Counted from the stretch's first letter, positions 49,879 through 61,286 are shown. The stretch: 64,000 nucleotides of DNA from Pichia kudriavzevii (GCF_003054445.1 NC_042509.1:930001-994000); one strand, 5' to 3'. Notes: generated from the letters alone by a model not told the origin. Translations and numbers: made by a program.

Positions 49879-50730
49879 TCACCAAAACCAGCCAGTATTT
49901 GTCTTCTTTTCGAGAGGCCTAGTTGGAACAGAAGACGTCAATGAATTTGTGTCTGTCGATAAAACAGCAGAGGCCTGGACCAAAACCTTACCATCAGTTG
50001 TAGAGATATGGCTATTAACAATGTAATCGTTGTTGACAGTGTCCAGCTTGGCCGAGTTAGATTTTATGATAAGGAACTGGTTAACAAAGGTGGGAGACTT
50101 AAATTTCAAATCTAGAGATTTGGTATGAACATTGTCGAATGTTAAATTTGGGAATTCCTTGATCAAGTTTGATTTGAATATTTCATCCACCAGCATGCCT
50201 AGCATCCCACCATGTACCAAAAACGGATAGCCAGACATTCTGCGGCCCACATGGACAATGACTATATCGTCACCGGTCTCTTGGCAATGGAAAGATAATG
50301 GGGGGATGGATATACCACCGGGAGTACGCAAGGTGCCGTGGAAATTGGACAAGCCGGTTGGAGAAGAATCTAAATGGTTCCAATCTCTGTATTCGACAAA
50401 GTTTGGATCTGTTCTCAACTCCTTAACAATTGGCAAGGCCTGTAATCTGGACTCCAATCGTTCATTGAACTGAGATATTGACTTTGAGTCGCTAGTCAAC
50501 GGTAGGGGGAATCTTCTTTCGCCTAGTTCATATAGAGAATAGTTGTACGAGAGCGCAGCGCCGGCAATGAAGAACAAAAGGGCTGGTTTGAAGTAGGAAC
50601 GTCTCTTTCGATGATAGTGTGCATAGGGAGGAGGAAACTTAACTGAGGAATAGAGGCAATTCTGCCGATACAGAGGGTGTCTGAATATATCGAACCTCCG
50701 TGGCATAGTTCGTGCGTGACTACCAAACAT
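49879..50730 (-). CDS. FMP10: Fmp10-like mitochondrial hotdog-fold protein
   Basis: 283 residues. A basic N-terminus (many Arg/His, no acidic residue before residue 14) and one membrane segment near 49-63 (PALLFFIAGAALSYNY) suggest inner-membrane anchoring. The block RLQALPIVKEL and the segment MSGYPFLVHGGMLGMLVDEI match S. cerevisiae Fmp10, a thioesterase-superfamily (hotdog) protein of unknown role. HGGxLxxLxDE is the usual acyl-CoA thioesterase signature, and here the Asp is kept. Activity is inferred only. Confidence 0.85.
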   Translation of the reverse strand: MFGSHARTMPRRFDIFRHPLYRQNCLYSSVKFPPPYAHYHRKRRSYFKPALLFFIAGAALSYNYSLYELGERRFPLPLTSDSKSISQFNERLESRLQALPIVKELRTDPNFVEYRDWNHLDSSPTGLSNFHGTLRTPGGISIPPLSFHCQETGDDIVIVHVGRRMSGYPFLVHGGMLGMLVDEIFKSNLIKEFPNLTFDNVHTKSLDLKFKSPTFVNQFLIIKSNSAKLDTVNNDYIVNSHISTTDGKVLVQASAVLSTDTNSLTSSVPTRPLEKKTNTGWFW

Positions 50731-51208
50731 TTCAGATTTATTTGCAAAGATATTAACTTGAAACAGATATTCAAGGGATTATATGGTTGTCTTTATCTGA
50801 GCGATGTAGGGACCCTGGTTGAGCAGACAATCAAGTGTCAGACAAGTTGTGTCTAGCAAATACCCAGGAAAAATACAAAAGACTATCTCCGACTGGGGGA
50901 AGAGGGGGGGTGTGTTTCTTCGCGGGCATAGTCTACAAGTTACCTCCGCCATTAACGCCGAGACCACACGTAGAGATAGAGACGATGGTCTAACAATAGG
51001 TTGTTGGACAACAAGAGCAATATGGACAGCATATAATAGCATGATCTTTTACACAGAGAGGAGGATTTGAACGAGTGGGAGAGTGTGTATGTGTGGGAGA
51101 TTGTGTATGTATGGTAGTTGTGTAATTCCGAGTTGCTGGTGAGGGTAAACATTCTGTTAGAGGGATCTGTCTGTTACACAAGGGTCCAATCCATGGTGGG
51201 GGGAGAAA
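50731..51208. other. FMP10 promoter and FAU1 3' region
   Basis: 478 bases with a G-run (about 50902-50917) and GTGTGTATG-type repeats at 51080-51115. Frames here overlap on both strands with no recognisable sequence. Confidence 0.4.
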
Positions 51209-51862
51209 CTACTTACAAAATCTGCAGAAGGTTGTATCTGCAATGACGACGTAATCCAATTGTTCATCGTGGTCTTCCAGTTGTATATTATGTACGGGCA
51301 AGAGTTGTTCTGGGAGACCAACACCTACAAGAGTCGGTGTTAAATTATGAAGGGATCTATACCTTTTGATGAAATCATCATAGTAACCGGCACCATGTCC
51401 CAATCTGCCACCTTCAGATGTAAAAGCTACGCCCGGTAGCACAATCAAGTCAAGGGGAGATTTTGTAGGTAGCGCGTCTCTGTTGGCAATGAGCGGCGGC
51501 TCACGTATAGAGTATTTCCCACGAGGCGGCAAATTTAAAGCATCTTGCAGAGAGTCTACCCTCAAAAAATGAAGACATGTTTTCTGGCCATTATAACGAG
51601 GAGGGTCATTATTAGTCGATAAAGGTTCAATACGTGGTAAGTAGACTGTTTTCCCCTGAGAGAAGGCGAGTTCTAATAACGGAAGTGTTGGCAATTCGCC
51701 GTTGGGCAAATTCATATAAAGTGCAACAGAATGGGCAGCATTCCATTCGGGGATGCGTGCGACCTGGGCAGCGGTAGCACGGGCACATAAATGGAGGACG
51801 GACGGGTCGATGCGGTTGAGCTTCGCCGTGATGGATTTCCTAGTGGCGATTTTGGCTGCCTT
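51209..51862 (-). CDS. FAU1: 5-formyltetrahydrofolate cyclo-ligase; start unresolved
   Basis: The first in-frame ATG (51715) would give 168 residues. Yet the same frame upstream encodes a family-like N-terminus, KAAKIATRKSITAKLNRID and then SVALYMNLP, corresponding to the usual helix and the xALYMSMPN strand, so coding extends to at least 51862 (217 residues, near the S. cerevisiae 211). A stop lies at 51884-51886 and no ATG occurs between them. The enzyme converts 5-formyl-THF to 5,10-methenyl-THF with ATP. The signature LDLIVLPGVAFTSEGGRLG HGAGYYD is intact. A non-AUG start or an upstream mini-exon is required. Confidence 0.88.
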   Translation of the reverse strand, partial: KAAKIATRKSITAKLNRIDPSVLHLCARATAAQVARIPEWNAAHSVALYMNLPNGELPTLPLLELAFSQGKTVYLPRIEPLSTNNDPPRYNGQKTCLHFLRVDSLQDALNLPPRGKYSIREPPLIANRDALPTKSPLDLIVLPGVAFTSEGGRLGHGAGYYDDFIKRYRSLHNLTPTLVGVGLPEQLLPVHNIQLEDHDEQLDYVVIADTTFCRFCK

Positions 51863-52160
51863 TGTAGTAGATATACAGGATATTTAGGAAAACCAAGGTG
51901 AAGATATTAAAATTGGCAAGAGATCCCGAAAATTGCACCAAACTAAACCCGATTGAGAGTAAACTTGAATAGAATAAAATAGACTAGAATAAAATAGTCC
52001 AGATTTGAATGAATTGAATCAAGGAGATCAATAAGAGTCGGTCCAGACTGTGGTTGGAGACGTCTATTAAGTACTTATTTCTCCAAAGTGCACTTGGACC
52101 AATCTATTGGGGTAAATTGGATATTGTAGGTGCAGGAGAAGTGGAAGTGGAAGGGGGGAT

Positions 52161-52232
52161 ACAATAAACAATACAATAAACAATACAATGAACGACATGG
52201 TGAACGACATGGTAAACGACATGGTGAAGAAT
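52161..52232. repeat. 12-base minisatellite, six units in two sequence types
   Basis: Units are ACAATAAACAAT twice, then ACAATGAACGAC, ATGGTGAACGAC, ATGGTAAACGAC and ATGGTGAAGAAT. The sequence shifts gradually along the array, as when a repeat expands and diverges in place. Confidence 0.85.
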
Positions 52233-52390
52233 ACGGTTCAAGATATGGGGCAATTCTCCCACTATGTGTGTATGACTTTTACTTTTCCCTTTCCTTAATT
52301 TTTTTTTTTTGTTGGGAATATAGCTGATAACAGCATAGTCGTCAAGGCTCAGAAGTTAATGGCCAGGGGGGGGCCAAGACCTAAAATAGG

Positions 52391-52430
52391 AAATGGCAAA
52401 AAATGGCAAAAAATGGCAAAAAATGGCAAA
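52391..52430. repeat. 10-base tandem repeat, four exact copies
   Basis: AAATGGCAAA four times without mismatch, followed at once by a run of G. Confidence 0.9.
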
Positions 52431-53424
52431 GGGGGGGGAGGAAATGTCTCTGAGTATGAATGACGCCAAACCCACTGCATATCTCTCAAATTCAATATCT
52501 GTGCGGCTCGGCGTTGGCGGTCTGCGGCGTTGCCTTTTGTTATTTTTCTTTCCTTGTTCTTTCATGTAGTGTCTATCTATCCGCATTGCGCGGCATGGAG
52601 CGAGGTCTGGACCGCGGCCGCTGCGAGAAATAGGAATGAAATTAAAACAACAAAGAAATTGAAAGACATTGAAGAATGGCAAACGAACAACGGTTTTTCC
52701 CAATTTCTCCCCCCTCTTAGTACTTGCTACTGCCGTATTAGGAAAAGGAGGTGGTATTTCCTGAAAAAATAGTCAGAATTGGGAAATGGTGCGAAATGAG
52801 AAATAAAAAATGGGAAATGAGAAATGGGAAACGAGAAATGGAACTACTATAGTAAGAAACTATTACAATAAGAAACTATTAATGCATGCACTCTGTAGCG
52901 CAACTTTCAATGTGCATCCTCTAAGAGAAGTAGAGTAGAAAGAAAAAAAAAAAAAAAAAATATTGGCTGCCTCCAAGGTGAGCCCTTTGAGGGTGGGCAT
53001 GTCCACAAAGCATGTAAGTGGACATTGCATAAAGTGTAGTGACAAGTACAAGGGTTTAGATGGACGTCTCGTATTGCCACCTGATCTGTTCTTCTGCATC
53101 CTAACTTCACGGTTTTCTTCCATCTATAGAGGCAGTTGCTTTTGCACCACCATCTTCAAGACACACATATTTGCATCCATATATACGTATATAAGGTGCC
53201 ACTTTGTTGTTTTTTTTTCAATTTATAGAATTTAAGCTTTCACATCAGCAGGAAGAGTGAAAAATCTACGGGAAAAGTGGGCAAAAACCTAAAACAGCAC
53301 AAGAGTGTATACCAAGACGGGGGGGCAAGGTACATTACAAGACAATAGAAGACAATAGAAGACACTACTGGAGAGTATTGGAGAGTAGAAACAAACACTA
53401 CCTAGTGAAGGAAGTTTTATTAAA

Positions 53425-54516
53425 ATGACTCTCAAACGATCATTATCCCAGAAGTTCAAGTCCACGTTGGAAAAGACCAAACGAATAGTGAGCTCCTCAT
53501 CTCTATCATCATTCGACAATCATTCGCCTTCGGTTTCAGATAGCTTTTCCTTCAACTCCACCGATTTCTCAACTCCATTAACGTCTACATCCACCACCTT
53601 CAATGATGCTACGGATTTCGGAGGCTTGGGGATCCAATATAACAAGGACTCGATTTCATTGAATCGAAAGTCAAGTAGTCTTGATCCTCCAACGTTGTTA
53701 TATTCTAGAAAGAAAAGATCAGGAACAATGTCAAGGTCGATACCAAATCGTAAACAGTCTATTGATTTGATCGATACAAGTACTCCTACAAATATCACAA
53801 GCTCGATTCCAACTCCAGTGTCTCAAGATGATCTACTAAGTCTGAGCTGTCGTTCGAATTACTCCTTCACTCAGAATGATGAGAACTTTGAAAATGACAC
53901 TGGTGGATTGATCATTCTACCTTCAGGTCCAAATGATGATGATGATATTGATGATGATGATAATAACAATAACAACAACAATAATAACAATAACAACAAC
54001 AATAATAACAATAACAACAACAATAATAACAATAACAACAATAATAATAACAATAACCACAATAACAATATTAGTGGCAAACTTAACAATACCAATAGCA
54101 ATGACAACAATAAAACTACCATTGAGGGTAGTCATGATATTCTATTATCGGCTTTCTTATCCCATTCTGCAGAATTAGAAAAAAATTCTTCATATCTAGA
54201 CTCGCAATCACAAGATAGACCTTCAATTTTGATACCATCAAATTATAGCTCAACTACAACTTCGTATACTCTGAACTCCTTTGCTGAGAATTCGGCAAAG
54301 TGTAACATGGATTTATTGGAATCTCATGAAATCATACAAGACGATGTTGACTCGATCTTCACCAAATCAAATCAAATTGATCACCTCGATAAAGATCTAG
54401 ACACAAGGAAAAATGATTTACTTGCTGACCAGATGGCTTTGAATATTTTGCAAAATATTGATGAGGAAGATGTTGACGAACTATCAAAACTAAAAGAAGA
54501 AATTTCAATGATTTAA
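53425..54516 (+). CDS. Poly-asparagine protein of unknown function
   Basis: 363 residues from a true ATG. It begins with a basic, Ser-rich segment (LKRSLSQKFKSTLEKTKR), continues with Ser/Thr-rich disorder containing RKS/RKQS sites that suit basophilic kinases, an acidic DDDDIDDDD run, a pure Asn tract of about 35 residues plus a His-interrupted extension, and an acidic C-terminus (NIDEEDVDELSKLKEEISM) likely helical. No domain is recognised. AAT and AAC are mixed in the tract, so it is not a simple trinucleotide repeat. Confidence 0.65.
   Translation: MTLKRSLSQKFKSTLEKTKRIVSSSSLSSFDNHSPSVSDSFSFNSTDFSTPLTSTSTTFNDATDFGGLGIQYNKDSISLNRKSSSLDPPTLLYSRKKRSGTMSRSIPNRKQSIDLIDTSTPTNITSSIPTPVSQDDLLSLSCRSNYSFTQNDENFENDTGGLIILPSGPNDDDDIDDDDNNNNNNNNNNNNNNNNNNNNNNNNNNNNNNNNHNNNISGKLNNTNSNDNNKTTIEGSHDILLSAFLSHSAELEKNSSYLDSQSQDRPSILIPSNYSSTTTSYTLNSFAENSAKCNMDLLESHEIIQDDVDSIFTKSNQIDHLDKDLDTRKNDLLADQMALNILQNIDEEDVDELSKLKEEISMI
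53956..54070. repeat. Asn-coding AAT/AAC tract
   Basis: An in-frame run of AAT and AAC codons with an internal longer period of about 27 bases (AATAACAATAACAACAAC units), inside the poly-Asn gene. Confidence 0.85.
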
Positions 54517-54988
54517 AAAAATAAATGGAAATTCTACTTTTATATACCTCTTCCTTAGCTTTTTTTTTTCCTTTGCTCAATCCCTTTCACACTTTATAGA
54601 CTACCATTGTGACCTTTTCTAAACTGTGATTTTTCTTCTTTTTTTTCTCTTTAAAGAAATAATAAAACCACAACAATATAAAAAAAGAACAAAATGAAAA
54701 CGAGAAATAAAGAGAAAATGTAATTTAACATAACTATGTCTTTATCCCCTTCTTTGGCCTTTTCTATCATATAGAAGTCAAAAACTATAGAATCAACTAT
54801 CCTAACTATGGGTACCTTTATGAACTTTTTCGTAAAATCTGTTTTTCCCCTGCCTCGCTTTACACTTGTCACGTATGGCAAGAGCGTTCAAATATTACTT
54901 TTTCTACACGTTATTATTATTCTCCTAGAGATGACATTTAGTTTGTAATTCTAAAAGCTTCCTAGACTCTTTCAAACAAACTTGTGAA
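54517..54988. other. Poly-Asn gene 3' region and HIR3 promoter
   Basis: 472 bases, T-rich and A-rich. A minus-strand frame at 54651-54881 starts at a non-ATG codon and ends in a low-complexity hydrophobic stretch; I do not call it a gene. Confidence 0.4.
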
Positions 54989-57900
54989 ATGGTATGTAAC
55001 TCATTACCTTCTTTATTTTAGAGAAGCGCAAAGATACTAACTACAGTAGTCTTCATTTACTGCACTTAATTTAAGTGATGAGGAGGTGGATATTGAAGAA
55101 CATACTAGAGAACTTCAGATCGAAGTTGCCTTACAGACGCTACAACGTGGTTTGGAATACCAGAAAAACGGCGATTATCTAAATGCACGTAGGAAGTATG
55201 ATGAGTTGGGCAGGATCGAAATCATACAAATGGTAAACTCGACAAACAATCCAACAATTGACTCTTTGAAATATCTATGTTTCCGAAATAGGGGGATGCT
55301 AAGATTACGTGAACTCATTGACAACTCCATAAAGACAAATAATGGAAATCCTAGTGTACATGTTGGTGGTGATTCCCACAAAGAGAAAGTCAACGATTAT
55401 GGTGATGATGATGTCGGTATCAGTGTGTATGGTGAATTTCTCGGCGCAATGAATGATCTCTTGAATGCTGTATCGTTCGGTACACCTGACGATAAGATTA
55501 TTATCATTTTGGCATCTTTATTTGAACATTTTGGCTATTTAAGGCTTTCTCGGCTTTGCTATGAATTGAAAACGTTCAATGATGATATATTATTAATAAA
55601 CGATGCAAAACTAATTGATGGATATCTGAAGTTGCTTTCGAACTTAAACGTTCATAATAGAGTATACTCCAAGCTGAAAAATAAAATCGAAAGGAGTTTA
55701 TTTTGGAAAAATAGAAATGAATTTAAATCGTATGATTGGGATGAGTTACTGACCTTAGAAGCGTGGGAAAACGAGAGATGTGATGCACTAAAAGAAGAAC
55801 TAGTTATTGAAGTCGATGTTAATGATGGCATTGTTAATATAGACCATTTATTGGGCGAATTTGTAGGATGTCTACCAAAACCTAAAGGAAGAGGGAAGTG
55901 CTATGATGGATATACTTTAACTGGAAAAACCATCGATAAAGTTGAGTTTGAATTTCATTTCAAGAATACGGAGCCAATCAGAAGTGAAGACACAAATGAC
56001 TCTGTGGAAAAACCTCATAGTGAAAGAAAGATCGAAGACCTTGATCTTCCTGAAAAAAATGATGCCGTTTTAACCGCCTCTGATTCCGGAAACCAAGTGA
56101 TTAATGATACTGTCCGCTTTAGAGTGCTTAGAACCAAGAATGAAGATGACCAAAATGACCAACTGAAGAATTCTTTGGAACGATTGAACAATTTTGCATC
56201 TGTCACTTTACCCTCATTCTTGAAAACATGTAACATTAACATAAATTTCCCATCCTTGGTAAATCTAATATTATACGGGGATGAGTGCGGTATTGATTTA
56301 ATGACGAGGAAGTTTTATTCGTGTATTAAGAGTTGGGATGATGACTTCACCCAGTGTCTATCGGTTACCGGAGATAACAAAAAGAAAAATAATGAATCAG
56401 TTAGAGAGATACTTAACATTAACTCATCAAAAGTTATAAACCACTCGAAATATACAACTGCAGATGTAGTCTCTTTGAAGCCGTTTCTTGACTCTATGAA
56501 TAGCGGAGGGATGCATTTTAACGAAATTAGGATGCATGTTTTAGAGTACTTGTTCAATTCAAAATATATCTGTTTTAATAACATGAGTAAAGCTTCTTTG
56601 AGGAACTTAAAATCCATAGTTGATTCTGTCAGTATTAACTATTTTAACCAAATGGAGAAATCAGTTAACATTGGAGAAACAATAGACTCACGCATGTTGA
56701 ATATTGCAGTTTCGATATTTGAACTTCTAGTTGATTCCTTCTTGGAGCAATCGAAAGAGCAAAAATTGAAAATCACGAAGTCTTCCAACTTGCTACAAGA
56801 TCCGTACAGTTCCGAAAATATCCTTATCAATAGAATAAACAAATGGAGCTCGATTATAGAAGACATGCTTATTACTGATCAAACAATAGGAAAATCTGAA
56901 GTATGGTGCAGATTCAAATGGTTTCAATTATTGTATTTGCAGAGCTGTCCTTCGCATATCAAAACGCAAATTTTGACCGATTTATTGACTGATTTAATTG
57001 ACGTTATTAGATCCAACGAGTTGTACTTGCCGTATGTGAATTTTGAATTGGTGCCCGTATTAAGCTATGAAAGTATCAGTACACAGCACTCTAAGTTGAG
57101 CATCCTACAAATGTTTGATTCAAATGATAAATCCAATGAAATTCTTGAGAACATTCTGTTGGGCTTGCCAAATCCCACATTAAACGATGATCCAGCTAAA
57201 AGTCAACTTGAAAAATTTACTAAGCTAGCAAACTTACAAATGAAACTGAGGTTATGGTGTTTACTTTTGAGATTTTATAGAATTGAGAATCAAATAGAGA
57301 AATATAAATTAGCTTTTGAGAAAGTGCTAAATATTATGACAAATGAACTGCATCCAGACAGCTTGATAAAATTGTCACCGGAAGATCAAAATTTCACAAT
57401 CCTTACTATAGTTGGATTCTTCAATTATTTTTCAACCAAATTTATTGAATTTGCAGATGAATGTAACTTCACGTGCTTTCAACCAACACATCGTCAATCC
57501 TCTTCAGCTGTGTTATCATTTATTGGCTCTTTAACTTATTGCTTATACTCTTTCTTAATGTATCAAAAATCAGTCCAGGTGTCTCGCAAATTAAGTCTGC
57601 ATACAGTTTCTGTTAAATCCTATGAGATATTAATGAATGCAATCTCATGCTGTTTATTTCTTGCGTGTGCATATTATCCAAGTGCACTAACAAACCGAAA
57701 TGAGGAATACATCAATGATTTTATGAGCCTATGCCATGTTGAGCTAGGATTGAGGCACAAATGTATGACATTAAATGGCACATTCCTAAAATTCCTACAA
57801 CTCAAGCTTTTAGACCTTGATATTAATATCTCTTGCACTGATTTCTTTCAGGTGATACATTGTAGGTTTGGAATGCCGGTGTCCCTGGATAAGTTTGATA

Positions 57901-60900
57901 CGTTTGATCATAAGTGCAAACCAAAGAGTATGACTGTTGAAGATTCTGAGCAATTATCCCAATACATTTCTAAATATTGCTACAAAGGTAAGCATCCTGC
58001 TGTATCGCCACCAAAGAGTGATATCAAAAGTATCATTGATAAAATAGTCCAAACTGTCGAACCTATCCAAGAAACCGATCCTGCTTCCGTACAAAACCGA
58101 AAAATTTTCAACAACTTCTTAAAGCATACTAGTATCGACATGGAATTTATTATAGCTTGTTTTCAAGGTGATTTTGAACTTGATTTCAAAACTCCAGATG
58201 GTATCTTTGCCTCAGTTGCTAAAAACGGTATGTATTATCTTCAAGGCATTGTTGGGCTAAATCTTGTAAATTCCAGGAAAAGGAACGCTTATTTAAGATC
58301 TAGTGAACTTGAACTCATCCAAAAAACGCTAGAAAAAGATATACAATGTGGGTGCAACCGTTTTGAAACCTGGGTTGCATTGGGACAAATATATTCATAT
58401 CTTGTGGAGTATGATTTGATTTGGACTGCAGATAAGCTCAATTCAATCGAACGTAAGCATCAAACAGCATTTACTCAGAAAAAAGCACTTTTGTGTTATT
58501 TCAATGCTATCAATACATTGAACAAATTACCAAACTCAGAACGATCTAAAGCTTCAGCTGTGCTCCCTGGGTTTTGGGAATCTTTAGGTAAAGAACTGTA
58601 TGCAGCATGGAGAGAACCAATGAATAAACGAGCATTTCATGTCAAGCCAAAGGAGGATAAAAATGACCAGATTATTTATCTTGCGTCTAATGATATACCA
58701 CATAATGCCATTTCTAAACTGTTAGACTTAGCATTTAAAAACGCCTATGAGCTTAATAGAAGTAGTTGGTTTGATCTGATGTACCTAGCAAAATCAGAAC
58801 TAATGCTGCAATATGTTGATGTAAAGTCAAAATTGATAGTTGAAAGTTTGTTAAAAGCTTGCACTTTATCATTAGATCAAAGCAACAAGGAAGATCCGAT
58901 TTTAGAACCACATTACTATCTTTTCACCATTGTAGGAAAATTGCTTAAGAGGGGAATTATTACAGAGGCAGATGCTATTCAGATTTATAAGGACGATGAC
59001 CTATTTGTTTCGATATTTGAAGGAGAGGAATCAACGGATTTTCCAATTATAGCAAAAAAAATGCTTGAAAAAATGATTGATTATGATAAAAAGAAATGGC
59101 AGCATAAACCAGTTTACAAGTTGGCTAAATGGTACCATGACGTAGAACATAACAATTTGAAAGCAAAGGAAGAAATGCTCAAGCTTGTCAACCTCAAGGC
59201 CAACGTAAGAGCACTGAGTACTATATGGAAACCTAACAGTGAAAGGCCCGGAAAGCATTATATTTACAATTCCATATACACCCAATTTCTGGTTGATATT
59301 TTGTATGAACTAGGAGATATTTATTCGTTAAGCATCTTGGTGAAAAAAATGAGGAGGGCAGGCTCGACTATGGTCAACCTTACTAAAACTTTTGATGCCA
59401 TTACATTACGAACATGTAGTTTGTTGAAGAAAAGCTTGAAAATAGAACCAGGATATTTAGACAATGTGATTTCTAAGATTAAATTTGCTGACTTTTTAAA
59501 ATACTCCAATGAGTATATAGAAACTTTGAGAAATACCAACATTTTTGATGATAACATGCTGCTGCACTTTTATTTTCTAAGCGAGACTCATAACTTCAGA
59601 AAATTGGCGACAGGTTTTGGTGCAACGGGAGTGATTGATGAATCTTTCCATAGTATATATATGTTGCTGTTCATGCCTTACTTAACAAAAAGGATTATCG
59701 CAGAAGAATTCAAAGGACTACCTGCAAAATATCTACTTGAAAAGTCAAAGAAATTCTCGGTAGATAAAATACTGAAACCAAAACAGTCGACTCCCGATGC
59801 AACGAATTTTCCAGAAGGTCCAGAAATTCAACTAGACCCTATAACAGGGTTACTCGTTCCTGTTACAGCTAAAGAACAAACAGATGAAGAAATTCCTCCA
59901 TTGGAAGAGTTCTCCAAGGTTTACCAAGATATTATCCACCTACCTCTTCAGGATCAACTATCCATTATTTCTTATTTGTCGTTTTCATCACTTGGAAGTG
60001 ACACTCCTGCCAAGGACAAAATTAAAGTTGCACGTAGGGATGTTACACCTTTTGCCACTAAAGTTGTCAATATAACGCAGTCTTTTGTTGATGAGTTGAA
60101 AGAACGAACTGAAGATGGTAAATCGATAAACTATGGGATTGAAGGGCCATTTACGGAGAAAGATTTAATGAATGTTAATGTAGGTGTGTCAGTAAAGACA
60201 ACTAAAGAAAACAAGGAAGATTGGGAATTCAACAAACTGACATCTGCACATGATCGTTCTTTTACAGCGGTTGAATTGAGTAACTTCAACAAAATTTTGG
60301 ACACATATGGTGTAACCACACTAGAAAACCCACAAACTAATTCTGAAGTGGAGGTTGAAAAAATGAGGATGGAAGGTATGAAACAAGAGGAAGCTAACCA
60401 AAATGGAAACGTAGTATCTGTTTATGGAAGTAAGTCTGCCCAAGGATTATCTAATAATAGTGTGAATCATGAACAAGAAAGTAAGGATTCATTGCACAAA
60501 AACAATGAAATAAGTTCCTTGCCTGATCATGAGATAAATGACACTCCTATATCCACTACTCCTTTATTCCCATCTTCTGCTCAAGAGTCCGGCGTTAATA
60601 CTTGGTCTGCTCAGTCGGGGATGGATGTTAATAACCCTTTCCACTCACCCTCTAAAACCAATGCTATCGAAGGTACACTCTTAGCACAAAACACGTCTGT
60701 TCAAACAACTGACGATTTACCTCAAAGTATGTCTGTGACTGGGAATTCTAACGCTCCTATCACCAAAATTCTACCTGAACACTATAATAAGAATGCAGAT
60801 CCAGCCAATAACGAAGAGTGTAGTAAGCATTGTGAGGAAACCAAAAATATCATAACAGGCTCTCCGGGGGGATCTGAGAAGTTAACACCATCCAAGCCAG

Positions 60901-61286
60901 TACAATCAAAAATCACTAGCTTTTTCAAACTGACACCGTCCAGAGAGTCAGATTTTAGTTCAATGGCCTCTGATGGAGGTGCTAGCCCCTTGAAAAGAAA
61001 AATGCTTGAAGAAAATACATCTGCGGCGAAAAGAGGGAGATATTATTTTGATACAGATGATATATCCCATTCTAATGCAGAGTCTTCTGAGCATTCGATG
61101 TCTTCATCTCCACGCCGTAACTCGAGACGTTCAGTCTGTAACCCTACGTTGTTTGAATTGGGTAAAGATGGTGTGGTAAAGGAACAGAAGGATATCAAAA
61201 CCGAACGTGCGAAACAACTAGCCGAAGTCATTACCTCTGGAGATGAAGAAGAAAATGCAGAACAAAGCGTCATTATCATAGATTGA
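54989..61286 (+). CDS. HIR3: HIR histone-chaperone subunit Hir3 (spliced)
   Basis: Two exons: 54989-54991 (the ATG alone) and 55050-61286, giving 2,079 residues. The unspliced frame has no ATG for the conserved N-terminus; joining at 55050 gives MSSFTALNLSDEEVDIEEHT and then RELQIE, agreeing with S. cerevisiae Hir3 (MSMFNALN, EEHSRELQIE). Hir3/CABIN1 is the TPR-like scaffold of the HIR complex, which deposits H3-H4 outside S phase and represses histone genes. Conserved blocks include YLCFRNRGMLRL, NRFETWVALGQIYSYLVE, DPILEPHYYLF, KKWQHKPVYKLA and ERPGKHYIYNSIY. A tail of about 350 residues beyond the helical part carries QSKITSFF (1953-1960), IKTE and a terminal VIIID. Confidence 0.93.
54992..55049 (+). 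other. 58-nt spliceosomal intron of HIR3
   Basis: Donor GTATGT at 54992-54997, branch point TACTAAC at 55035-55041 and tandem acceptor CAGTAG at 55044-55049. Only the distal AG keeps the frame; it lies nine bases after the branch adenosine. Without splicing the ATG opens a 10-codon frame. Confidence 0.85.

Larger units (their letters stand above)
51884..53424. other. Long repeat-rich intergenic region
   Basis: 1,541 bases. It contains a 12-base minisatellite, a 10-base repeat followed by a G run, degenerate GAAATGG repeats (52785-52845), an A17 run near 52943, and short AGACAATAGA repeats (53338-53365) before the next gene. Frames of 65-115 codons either lack ATG or run through these repeats. 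I see no convincing gene. Confidence 0.5.

Noticed and set aside
52130-52327. Plus-strand frame through the 12-base minisatellite
   Set aside because: Lacks an ATG before the repeat; the apparent repeat peptide follows from the unit length being a multiple of three.
52356-52703. 115-codon minus-strand frame
   Set aside because: Its C-terminal part is a translation of the 10-base tandem repeat and G run; no domain or homologue recognised.
53871-54135. Poly-Leu and poly-Ile/Val frames opposite the Asn tract
   Set aside because: Antisense and shifted readings of the AAT/AAC repeat, not genes.
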